A stretch of 64,000 nt of DNA, from assembly GCA_051861545.1 (NCBI GenBank), contig JBIMKP010000005.1, forward strand, positions 1 through 64,000. The letters are read 5' to 3'. Shown piece by piece: positions 25,413-32,409 of the stretch. Position 1 is the first letter of the stretch; the number at the start of each line of letters is the position of its first letter. The position numbers and the translations under genes were made by a program. This stretch comes from CAISCU01 sp051861545 (GTDB taxonomy: Bacteria > Bacteroidota > Bacteroidia > UKL13-3). Below the pieces are notes generated by a model. That model saw nothing but the letters and a program-made list of their open reading frames with translations, did not search any database and was not told where the DNA came from.

Positions 25413-27044
25413 TTAGCGCAAAATTTCACCATTTCTATTGACACTTTCCCAGTTTCCATTTACAGGTAAACTTACTTTTCCTTTATCAAAATTACCGGGT
25501 ATATCATATTTTGGATTGATAATCATGGTGCCTGTTTTGTCAATGAATCCCCATTTATCAAACACCTTTACACAAGCTCTTCCTTCATGAAATGGTTGAG
25601 CTTGTTTATAAATACAAGGTATAGCAAGTCCACCTTTTTTAGTGGCAAATCCCCATTTTGTATTGATTGAAACTGCAATTAAATCTTCGGAGAATGTGTT
25701 GACTTCATCAAAGCGAGGTTCGAACAAAATCTTGTTGGAATTGAGTTCACCAAAGCTGTATTTTCCATTGATTTTTATAGCCAATAATTGTTCATGTATA
25801 AATTTGATATCATCATAAATTGTATCATAAATTTTTTCTCCTTCAGCATTATAAAAACCATAGTGATTGGAGTTTTTAACAACAAAGTTTTCGTTATTCC
25901 AACTGCTTATACTTTCAAATTGTGGCGTAACTATTAGTTTCCCAGTTTTTGAAAGAAAGCCCCATAATTTATTTATCCTAACTGCAATTATTTGCTCATT
26001 GGTTTTAATTGGCTTTTTTACCATCCTTATTTCATCAAAAATAAGAGAGCAAAGCAATTTTCCACTTGTATCTGCTAAACACCATTTTGTGTCTTTTTTT
26101 AACAGAAGGATAGATTGATTTTCATTGTAGTTGATTTGACTGTATATCCATGGGAAAATTTCTTTTCCTGATTGATGGTAAAAACCATAATAGGCTCCAT
26201 TTTGTGCAACAAAAAACTCACCAATCATACTTCCTATATAACCAAAATTATAAGGCAAGATTAATTGAAACTCTTTGTTCAATAATCCAACACGACCTTG
26301 TTTTTTGAGTTCTATTAGTTGACTTGATTTTTGAAAAATTGTATCGTATTCAAAAGGAATAATTTCTTTTCCTGTATCATCAATAATGCCCCATTGGCCT
26401 GATTTTGCTATAAGTCTGTTCGAATCAAGTTTTTCTAATTTGTTAAAACTGATTTTACTGAGTGCTTTTCCGCTTGTACTAAAAAGTTCGTATTTATTGT
26501 CTTTAAGAAGGATGACTGAATTCTCACCTGCTTCCTGAATGGATGCATATTTAAATGGAATCTTTACTTTTCCTTTTTTATCAATCAAAGCATATATATT
26601 GTTTCTTTTTAAGATTGCTGCTTCTTGATTACTTCCAATCCAGTTAACAGAATCATCCAAATTTTCGAATACTACTTTCTTTTTTTTCAGGTTGATTAAA
26701 AACCATTTTTCATTTTTGATAGAAATGAAACCATTCCTGCAATTCGAATAAGATTCAATATGTTGTTTGAAAATAACTTTTCCTTTTTTGTTAATGAGTT
26801 TGATACTATCTGAGAAAACTAAAAAGCTGCTTTCTTCTAGGGCGATAATTTTTTCATAGATGGGTGCAATCAGTTTTTTTCCATTCGAGTTTTTAATTCC
26901 TAAGAGGCCTTTATCCTGAAAAATTATTTCTTTTCTTTTATTTTGATTGATTTCCTGTGAATCAGCTATTCCCGGCAATAGGAACAACAAAATGAAGAAT
27001 AAAATTAAGAGTAGATTTTTGCTATTGAACAAGGCTTGATTCAT
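25413..27044 (-). CDS. Exported WG-repeat protein
   Basis: 543 residues with a hydrophobic signal (LLLILFFILLFLLPGIADSQ) and about a dozen WG-type repeats: WGIIDDTGKEIIPFEYD, YGFYHQSGKEIFPWIY, WGFLSKTGKLIVTPQFE, YGFYNAEGEKIYDTIYDD, WGFATKKGGLAIPCIYK, WGFIDKTGTMIINPKYD. The repeats fill the whole mature protein, so it is probably a repeat-built binding protein of the periplasm. There is no T9SS C-terminal domain. It converges with the SUMF1-like gene (5 nt between the stops). A second, more diverged WG-repeat protein is at 5393-7285. Confidence 0.85.
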   Translation of the reverse strand: MNQALFNSKNLLLILFFILLFLLPGIADSQEINQNKRKEIIFQDKGLLGIKNSNGKKLIAPIYEKIIALEESSFLVFSDSIKLINKKGKVIFKQHIESYSNCRNGFISIKNEKWFLINLKKKKVVFENLDDSVNWIGSNQEAAILKRNNIYALIDKKGKVKIPFKYASIQEAGENSVILLKDNKYELFSTSGKALSKISFNKLEKLDSNRLIAKSGQWGIIDDTGKEIIPFEYDTIFQKSSQLIELKKQGRVGLLNKEFQLILPYNFGYIGSMIGEFFVAQNGAYYGFYHQSGKEIFPWIYSQINYNENQSILLLKKDTKWCLADTSGKLLCSLIFDEIRMVKKPIKTNEQIIAVRINKLWGFLSKTGKLIVTPQFESISSWNNENFVVKNSNHYGFYNAEGEKIYDTIYDDIKFIHEQLLAIKINGKYSFGELNSNKILFEPRFDEVNTFSEDLIAVSINTKWGFATKKGGLAIPCIYKQAQPFHEGRACVKVFDKWGFIDKTGTMIINPKYDIPGNFDKGKVSLPVNGNWESVNRNGEILR

Positions 27045-27123
27045 TAAAATTTGAAGCTAATTTAGTTCAATTCCTTCTTTTTTCTGCTATTACAAATCCC
27101 TTTTCTTACAAGCCTTTCTTTTG

Positions 27124-27131
27124 TAGCTTTG
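27124..27131 (+). promoter_or_regulatory. -7 box TAGCTTTG of the HipA-like kinase operon
   Basis: TAGCTTTG matches TAnnTTTG and ends 4 nt before the ATG at 27136. The position 19 nt upstream is TTTT instead of TTTG. Probably a leaderless transcript. Confidence 0.4.
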
Positions 27132-27135
27132 GAGC

Positions 27136-27924
27136 ATGTCTGTAATTCCTATTCCTTTAAGAAGAGTTCATCTAACACGTTATATCACACCATTACGTGA
27201 AGGAGGTTCTATGCCTGCAATTGCAGAAGCTGATGATGGATTTAATTATGTTGTGAAATTTAAAGGTGCTGGTCAGGGAACTAAAGCTCTGATAGCGGAA
27301 TTAATTGGTGGGGAAATTGCACGGGCTATTGGTTTAAAAGTTCCCGAACTGGTTTTTGTTGATTTGGATGAAGCTTTCGGAAGAACAGAACCTGATGAAG
27401 AAATACAGGATTTATTAAAAGCAAGTACCGGACTTAATCTTGCTTTGCATTATTTATCAGGTGCCATTACTTACGACCCTGTTGTAAAACAATTGGATGT
27501 AACTACCGCGTCTAAAATTGTTTGGCTCGATTCACTTTTGATGAACATGGACAGAACTGCCCGTAACACAAATATGTTGATGTGGAGGAATGAATTGTGG
27601 CTCATCGATCATGGTGCTGCTTTATATTTTCACCATTCTGGAAATATTTGGGATGAAAAGGCGAAACAGTCTTTTGCTTTAATCAAAAACCATGTATTGG
27701 TAAAAAAAGCAAAGCAGATAGAACAAGTATCTGTTGAAATGTCTCAAGTTTTGAATAAGGAAATCATATCAAACATCATCAAACAAATTCCTGATGTTTG
27801 GTTAGAAACGGATTTGATTTATCCCTCAATTGAAGAGCAGAGAATTGCTTATGAGAACTATTTAGTAAACAGAATTCAACATGCTGATATTTTTGTGAAG
27901 GAGGTATTGGATGCACAAAAATAA
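27136..27924 (+). CDS. HipA-family kinase (small, DUF3037-associated type)
   Basis: 262 residues. It starts with the phosphate-loop-like region REGGSMPAIAEADDGFNYVV, has KFKGAGQG (nucleotide-binding Lys), WLDSLLMNMDRTARNTNML (catalytic loop D...N) and WLIDHGAALYFHH (metal-binding D). This is the HipA C-terminal kinase fold without the N-terminal subdomain of classic HipA toxins. The next gene, a DUF3037 protein, overlaps it by 14 nt; this kinase/DUF3037 pair recurs in bacteria. There is no HipB-type antitoxin here, so a classical toxin role is not supported. Targets unknown. Confidence 0.85.
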   Translation: MSVIPIPLRRVHLTRYITPLREGGSMPAIAEADDGFNYVVKFKGAGQGTKALIAELIGGEIARAIGLKVPELVFVDLDEAFGRTEPDEEIQDLLKASTGLNLALHYLSGAITYDPVVKQLDVTTASKIVWLDSLLMNMDRTARNTNMLMWRNELWLIDHGAALYFHHSGNIWDEKAKQSFALIKNHVLVKKAKQIEQVSVEMSQVLNKEIISNIIKQIPDVWLETDLIYPSIEEQRIAYENYLVNRIQHADIFVKEVLDAQK

Positions 27925-28294
27925 TCTGTTTGAATATGCTGTCATCCGTGTGGTGCCAAGGGTTGAAAGAGAAGAATTCATAAATGTAGGTGTGATTCTT
28001 TTTTGCAAGCAATTACAATCTATCGATATCAAAATAGAATTCAATATTGATAAATTACTGGCACTCGATTCGATGGCTGATGTGAATCAAATCAAAGAGA
28101 ATTTAAAAGCCTTTGAAATGATTGCAAATGCTGCTAAAGATTCCGGTCCTATTGGGGAATATGGTCCTGCAGAGCGTTTTAGGTGGCTTACTGCAACCAG
28201 AAGTACCATTGTGCAGTGTTCAAAAATTCATCCAGGTTTTTGTGATGAACCTAAACAAGCACTAGTTAAAATTTTCAAGGAAATGGTGCTTTAA
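27911..28294 (+). CDS. DUF3037 protein
   Basis: 127 residues, no signal. The N-terminal YAVIRVVPRVEREEFINVGV is the DUF3037 signature, followed by ILFCKQL and the end with ERFRWLTATRSTIVQCSKIH. The family has no assigned activity. It overlaps the HipA-like kinase gene by 14 nt, so its translation is coupled to that gene and the two products probably work together. The stop codon overlaps the end of the convergent bestrophin relic. Confidence 0.88.
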   Translation: MHKNNLFEYAVIRVVPRVEREEFINVGVILFCKQLQSIDIKIEFNIDKLLALDSMADVNQIKENLKAFEMIANAAKDSGPIGEYGPAERFRWLTATRSTIVQCSKIHPGFCDEPKQALVKIFKEMVL

Positions 28295-28487
28295 AAGCCT
28301 TTTATTTCCTTGATATTTTTCTCAATGTTTTCAGCAATGCTATCAGTAGGTAGGGTCCGCTGAAAAAGACAGAAACTGGTCAGGTTTTAGGCACTGCCAA
28401 AATTATTGGCAATAATCTTCTGAAGGTATCACTTTTATGAAAGTAGAAAATAAGTCCGAACCACTCTTTTGGATTGTAAGCTATCAT
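28291..28487 (-). pseudogene. Bestrophin-family channel gene with its middle deleted
   Basis: From the ATG at about 28487 the minus strand reads MIAYNPKEWFGLIFYFHKSD and then FRRLLPIILAV, the start of a bestrophin-like channel, and hits a stop near 28392. In another frame the 3' part reads RTLPTDSIAENIEKNIKEI and ends KGF-stop at 28291-28293, which matches the conserved LPTD...I..N C-terminus of bacterial bestrophins. The ~200 residues between, holding all pore helices, are missing. The remaining 197 bp is not a multiple of three. The ATG overlaps the stop of the upstream DUF962 gene (ATGA), so it was the second gene of an operon. Boundaries are accurate to about 1 nt. Confidence 0.6.
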
Positions 28488-28801
28488 TTTCCCGAGATGT
28501 TTTCTTTACCACCAATGATTTCAAAATACAATTTGAAATCACTCAACAAACTCCACAAAGGATATTGAAAAGTAGCGGGTTTATTTTTCTCATAAAAGAA
28601 ATGTCCAACCCAAGCAAAACCATAACCACAAAGAGGTGCGAATGCCAGGAACCAAATTTGATGGAACAAAAAAGCACCCATCAAACAAACAAAAAACAAA
28701 GTAGTACCAATAAAATGTAATAACCTGCAAGTGGCATTCAGATGTTCCTTCAAATAATAAGGGTAGAACTCCTTGAAACTTTGTATCCTTTCTTTTGTCA
28801 T
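28484..28801 (-). CDS. DUF962 / Mpo1-like membrane protein
   Basis: The frame is open from a TTG at 28840, but the ATG at 28801 (MTKERIQSFKEFYPYYLKEH) fits the family start. It has the DUF962 hallmarks: H-x-N-x-x-x-R-L-L-H-F-I-G near the N-terminus, membrane helices, and YGFAWVGHFFYEKNKPATF, whose H is part of the iron-binding histidine set of yeast Mpo1, a 2-hydroxy fatty acid dioxygenase. About 105 residues, normal for the family. The bacterial role is unknown, perhaps lipid alpha-oxidation. It lies 26 nt downstream of the acyltransferase gene, probably in one operon. Confidence 0.85.
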   Translation of the reverse strand: MTKERIQSFKEFYPYYLKEHLNATCRLLHFIGTTLFFVCLMGAFLFHQIWFLAFAPLCGYGFAWVGHFFYEKNKPATFQYPLWSLLSDFKLYFEIIGGKENISGK

Positions 28802-28826
28802 GTTGCAATGATACAAAAAAGAGCCT

Positions 28827-29945
28827 TTATTTAGAGTCAAAATACCGCTTCAATCCCAAAAACCAATCTTCAAAATAACGTTTGCTGATATAACTGCTAC
28901 CAATGCTTAATAGTAGATTTACGAATACAAACACACTTATATTCAGACTTTCAGAAAGGTTTATTTGATGGTTTTCACAAAAACGCATCATGCCATGAAT
29001 CCACAATAAATGATATACATAAAGTCCATAACTGAGTTCACCCAGTTTTGAAAAGACATGTTTTTCAGAGAAATGAATCAGACTGTGTTTTGATACCATC
29101 ATCAATATTAAAAGTGAAAATGAAATTCCGAAAATGCAGCTCCTGAATAAATTGAGTGTACTATAAGCAATCTCGGGCAAAAGATATCGGTGAAAGAATA
29201 CCAGTGCTAAAACAAACAGTATAAAAACAAGTTGAAAGTATTTCGGAATTTTGCTCATGTAATCTTCATAAAATTCCTGCTTAAAAGTAAATACATAAGC
29301 TGCCAATCCGCCAGCAGCAAATAAATCGAGGTTGGTGAATAAATCATTGGTATACATGATTGTATTGTGCCAAATCATGGGTTCGAACCACCTCATTAAA
29401 ATGGAAACCGGAAAACAGAGTAGCAAAAAGTATGGAATGAATCTCAATGGCAAGACACTCATCACCAATAACCAGATTAGATAAAAATGCTCTTCAATGC
29501 ACAATGACCAAAACACAGATAAAGGTGTGGTGATGGGGAATTGGTCACTCATTAACATTTTGTAGTTTTCGAGAAAGCTGAATGAGTAAATCCAATCGGG
29601 TTCATAACCACCAACAATTCTTAATCCCCATGTTCCAAGTAAATCGTTTGGCATGAGGTAAACAAATAGTAATGCCAGGAAGTAAACCGGCCAGATGCGC
29701 AGGATTCTTCGCATCATAAATCGTTTGGCATTGATTTGATTGTTTGTTGTTTTCTCCTTCAACAAAAGCCAGGTAATGAGAAAACCACTCAGAACAAAAA
29801 AGAACATCACGCCAATTCCACCACCCGTTTTTATCTGCTGAAACCACCAAACAGAACACACTATTGGAACATGCAGCAGGTACACTTTGGCAAAGGCAAA
29901 AAACCTCAGCGCATCAATGTTTTTAAAATGGAATCTTGCTTTCAT
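28827..29945 (-). CDS. Acyltransferase 3 family membrane protein (OafA/YrhL type)
   Basis: The ATG at 29945 (MKARFHFKNIDALRFFAFAKVY) is preferred over 29981 because the family begins with the short 'iDaLRfFA' motif. It has about ten membrane helices, GVMFFFVLSGFLITWLLL, RRILRIWPVYFLAL (R-x-x-R-I-x-P) and FWSLCIEEHFYLIW, all hallmarks of O-acetyl/acyl transferases acting on cell-surface sugars. About 372 residues, usual length. It is divergent from the gene at 30027, 81 nt apart. The acceptor could be lipopolysaccharide, capsule or peptidoglycan; sequence does not tell. Confidence 0.9.
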   Translation of the reverse strand: MKARFHFKNIDALRFFAFAKVYLLHVPIVCSVWWFQQIKTGGGIGVMFFFVLSGFLITWLLLKEKTTNNQINAKRFMMRRILRIWPVYFLALLFVYLMPNDLLGTWGLRIVGGYEPDWIYSFSFLENYKMLMSDQFPITTPLSVFWSLCIEEHFYLIWLLVMSVLPLRFIPYFLLLCFPVSILMRWFEPMIWHNTIMYTNDLFTNLDLFAAGGLAAYVFTFKQEFYEDYMSKIPKYFQLVFILFVLALVFFHRYLLPEIAYSTLNLFRSCIFGISFSLLILMMVSKHSLIHFSEKHVFSKLGELSYGLYVYHLLWIHGMMRFCENHQINLSESLNISVFVFVNLLLSIGSSYISKRYFEDWFLGLKRYFDSK

Positions 29946-29990
29946 GAACCTGCAAAATAAACAAGCTTTCTGAGCAGGCAAATCATTTAC

Positions 29991-30020
29991 TTGTTATCTT
30001 CAAAATTGGACTTAGCTTTG
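29991..30020 (+). promoter_or_regulatory. Promoter TTG-N19-TAGCTTTG of the small exported protein
   Basis: TTG 29991-29993, 19 nt, TAGCTTTG 30013-30020: a full Bacteroidota consensus. The ATG at 30027 is 6 nt after the box. Because the possible upstream start at 29991 coincides with the -33 element itself, translation must begin at 30027. Confidence 0.65.
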
Positions 30021-30026
30021 CTGTTC

Positions 30027-30398
30027 ATGAGAAGGGTTTTTCTTGTTTTACTTTTGTTGGCAGTTATGGCTCAAAGTCTTGACAGACTTATGATTGTAGC
30101 TGCTTTTCAATTGAATCAGGAAACCATCACTGAGTTGTTTTGTATCAACAAGGACGAACCTGAAAAAAAATGTATGGGTTGTTGTTACCTCGCCAAGGAA
30201 ATTAAAAAAGCCAATGAATGTGAAAACAAGGTTCCATGTGGCTTAAAACAACATGAGGCTCCAACTTGGTTAGTCTTCGAACAATTAGCTCATGTTATTT
30301 CTCCTTTACATTCCTTTGGTTTTGAACAGGGAGTTTATTCGGAAACCTATTTCCCTTTGGGATTTATTTCGGGTGTCTTCCAGCCGCCACGTGCTTAG
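30027..30398 (+). CDS. Small exported Cys-containing protein upstream of a copper/cytochrome module
   Basis: 123 residues from the ATG at 30027 (MRRVFLVLLLLAVMAQSLDR), chosen because the promoter overlaps the only upstream start. The signal-like helix is followed by CINKDEPEKKCMGCCYLAKE, with cysteines in a C-x9-C-x2-CC pattern, and C...C later, which could bind a metal. It ends GVFQPPRA. A similar small protein ending in KPPRLF precedes the RND efflux operon (43063). Probably periplasmic. No known family; the neighbours suggest a link to metal handling. Confidence 0.6.
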   Translation: MRRVFLVLLLLAVMAQSLDRLMIVAAFQLNQETITELFCINKDEPEKKCMGCCYLAKEIKKANECENKVPCGLKQHEAPTWLVFEQLAHVISPLHSFGFEQGVYSETYFPLGFISGVFQPPRA

Positions 30399-30527
30399 TT
30401 TGTGTTTTTATTAAAGGGCCTCATCCTATTTAATTCTTTAAATTTTCAAATTCCGTAGTTCCGATAGCGGAATCCTTTAAGGCATTGCCTAAGGTTTATT
30501 CTCGGAATAATTTTAATTTATATAAAA

Positions 30528-30923
30528 ATGAAAAAGCTAGTTTTAATCGTAATAAGTATCATCAGTTTCCAATTTGTTCAAGCCCAAAGTATCATGGATA
30601 AATGGCCTGAATTAAAAACATTCCATAGTATCATGTCTCAAACTTTCCATCCAAGTGAGGAAGGAAATCTTCAACCTATCAAAGAAAGAAGTAAGGAGAT
30701 GATGGAAAAAGCTGAGCAATTGGCTGATTCAAAAATTCCATTGGAATACAAAACGGATGCCATTGTGAAAGCTGTTGAACAATTAAAATCAGACACTAAA
30801 AAATTGCACAAAATGGTTGGCAATAAAGCAAGTGACAAAGAAATCACAGCGGCTTTATCTGCATTACATGATGTGTTTCATCAAATAGTTGGTCTTTGTA
30901 AAAAAGAGAACGAACAACACTAA
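30528..30923 (+). CDS. Hypothetical periplasmic helical protein
   Basis: 131 residues: signal peptide MKKLVLIVISIISFQFVQAQ, then a helix-rich, charged mature part with FHSIMSQTFHPSEEGNLQP and H-x4-H spaced histidines near the end (ALHDVFHQIVGLC). The pattern recalls four-helix metal or heme-binding proteins, but no CxxCH is present. It is first of a compact gene run (30528-32324) with the lipoprotein, SCO and cytochrome c genes, each overlapping or touching the next, so a role in copper or cytochrome assembly is likely. Family not recognised. Confidence 0.6.
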   Translation: MKKLVLIVISIISFQFVQAQSIMDKWPELKTFHSIMSQTFHPSEEGNLQPIKERSKEMMEKAEQLADSKIPLEYKTDAIVKAVEQLKSDTKKLHKMVGNKASDKEITAALSALHDVFHQIVGLCKKENEQH

Positions 30924-30924
30924 G

Positions 30925-31347
30925 ATGAAAAGGATTTTGAGTTTGGCGGCAGGTATTGTTTTGATACTTGCCGCTTGCTCCGGTCCGAATCAGCAAGGGT
31001 CGGGAGCAAAAGAGGAGCAGGCAAAAAAAATAAGTGAGCAAGTAATGAATACGCATGATGAAGCCATGAAGTTTTCGTCGTTGGTACTCAAATTAAAGCG
31101 CAGAATCAATGATAAAATTGATTCCTTAAATGAAACAAATGGACGTGAGGTGTATCAAAAAGTTTCATCGCAATTGTATGCTGCCGACCAAGAAATGATG
31201 AATTGGATGAGAAATTACAAAGAGCCAAACATGAGTAATGATACTGCTTTGGCTTACCTTCAAATTGAATATCAAAAAATACTAAAGGTAAAATCACTTA
31301 CAGATACTAGTATTGCAAACGCAAAAAAATTATTAAATGAGAAATAG
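30925..31347 (+). CDS. Hypothetical lipoprotein in the SCO/cytochrome run
   Basis: The ATG at 30925, 1 nt after the previous stop, gives MKRILSLAAGIVLILAACSG, a clear lipobox (cysteine ~18); the open frame 12 codons upstream is not used. The mature ~120 residues are helical and coiled-coil-like (HDEAMKFSSLVLKLKRRIND, QLYAADQEMMNWMRNY). It ends overlapping the SCO gene start by 11 nt. Likely a periplasmic or outer-membrane lipid-anchored helper of the copper/cytochrome genes. Function unknown. Confidence 0.65.
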   Translation: MKRILSLAAGIVLILAACSGPNQQGSGAKEEQAKKISEQVMNTHDEAMKFSSLVLKLKRRINDKIDSLNETNGREVYQKVSSQLYAADQEMMNWMRNYKEPNMSNDTALAYLQIEYQKILKVKSLTDTSIANAKKLLNEK

Positions 31348-31969
31348 AATTTTAGGAATGCTGATGGTGCTTTTCTTCATCAGTTCATGCACAGAAAAAA
31401 AGCTTCCTATTTTAGGGTATAAAATTGCCAAAGTAACTATAGTTGATGGAAAAGAAGTGATTGATAGTATTTATCCAACTATTCCCGATTTTGAATTTAC
31501 CAATCAAGAAGGAATTAAAGTTAATCAGAAAACCATTGATGGGAAGATTTATGTGGCTGATTTCTTCTTTGTCACTTGTCCTACCATTTGCCCACGTATG
31601 AAAAAGAATTTGTTGGATGTTTATGCTAAATATAAAACCAGTCCCGATTTCCTCATTCTATCGCATACCATCGATCCAGAACATGATAGTATTACAGTTT
31701 TAAAAGACTATGCAGAGCGCTTGGGAGCTGATGCAAAACAATGGCATTTTTTACGTGGTGATAGAGAAACAACATACGAATTGGCAGAGCATGGATATTA
31801 TTCTACAGCCATGGCAGACTCAACAGAACCGGGTGGTTTTGTGCACAGTGGAGGTTTAATTTTGGTAGATAAACAAAAACGTATCAGAGGTATTTATGAT
31901 GGTACCAATGCCAATGAAACAAAGGTTTTAATTCAGGACATTGAAACATTGATGAATGAAAAAGAGTAA
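31337..31969 (+). CDS. SCO family copper chaperone
   Basis: 210 residues with a lipoprotein-like start (MLMVLFFISSCTEKK). It carries the SCO thioredoxin fold: VADFFFVTCPTICPRMKKN with copper ligands C-P-T-I-C, and FVHSGGLILVDKQKRI with the third ligand histidine. SCO proteins deliver copper to the CuA site of cytochrome oxidase and act as thiol reductases. Outer-membrane or periplasmic lipid anchor. It overlaps the lipoprotein gene upstream and the cytochrome c gene downstream (14 nt). Confidence 0.92.
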   Translation: MRNRILGMLMVLFFISSCTEKKLPILGYKIAKVTIVDGKEVIDSIYPTIPDFEFTNQEGIKVNQKTIDGKIYVADFFFVTCPTICPRMKKNLLDVYAKYKTSPDFLILSHTIDPEHDSITVLKDYAERLGADAKQWHFLRGDRETTYELAEHGYYSTAMADSTEPGGFVHSGGLILVDKQKRIRGIYDGTNANETKVLIQDIETLMNEKE

Positions 31970-32324
31970 TTTATTAATGTTGATGTTCGCCATGATTTTA
32001 GCTTCATGTGGTGAACAACAAATGCCAGATAACATGAGAAGTTTGGCAACAGGTTACGAAATGTATTCTGTTCATTGTGAAAATTGTCATGGTGCAGAAG
32101 GAGAAGGATTGGCAAGATTAATTCCACCATTAAAGAATTCTGATTTCATAAAAAAATACCCAGATTCAATTGCAGGAATCATCCGCCATGGACAAAAGGG
32201 AGAGATTCTTGTAAATGGAATCAAATACAATTTGGCCATGCCAGCAAATGCTGTTTTAACAGATGATGAATTGAGTCAGTTAGTAAACTATGTACAAATT
32301 AGGTTTGGTAATAAATCGGAGTAG
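31956..32324 (+). CDS. c-type cytochrome, lipid-anchored
   Basis: 122 residues: signal with lipobox (MLMFAMILASCGEQQ), heme-binding CENCH in YSVHCENCHGAEGEGLA, and the distal Met ligand in NLAMPANAVLTDDEL, the class I cytochrome c pattern. It likely passes electrons in the periplasm. It overlaps the SCO gene, which suggests a joint role in oxidase assembly or copper-linked respiration. Followed by a strong terminator at 32342. Confidence 0.9.
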   Translation: MKKSNLLMLMFAMILASCGEQQMPDNMRSLATGYEMYSVHCENCHGAEGEGLARLIPPLKNSDFIKKYPDSIAGIIRHGQKGEILVNGIKYNLAMPANAVLTDDELSQLVNYVQIRFGNKSE

Positions 32325-32341
32325 TCTGATTGATTTTAGAT

Positions 32342-32379
32342 AAAGAGCAAACGGTCAACTAGATAGTTTGCTCTTTTTT
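32342..32379 (+). terminator. Terminator of the copper/cytochrome operon
   Basis: AAAGAGCAAAC (32342-32352) pairs with GTTTGCTCTTT (32366-32376) around a 13-nt loop and is followed by more T, ending transcription 18 nt after the cytochrome c stop. Confidence 0.85.
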
Positions 32380-32409
32380 GTTATATTTGATTTACACACA
32401 CCCTTGAAT

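Noticed and set aside
27136..28294. Classic HipBA toxin-antitoxin module
   Set aside because: The kinase is too short, lacks the HipA N-subdomain, and the partner is DUF3037 instead of an XRE antitoxin.
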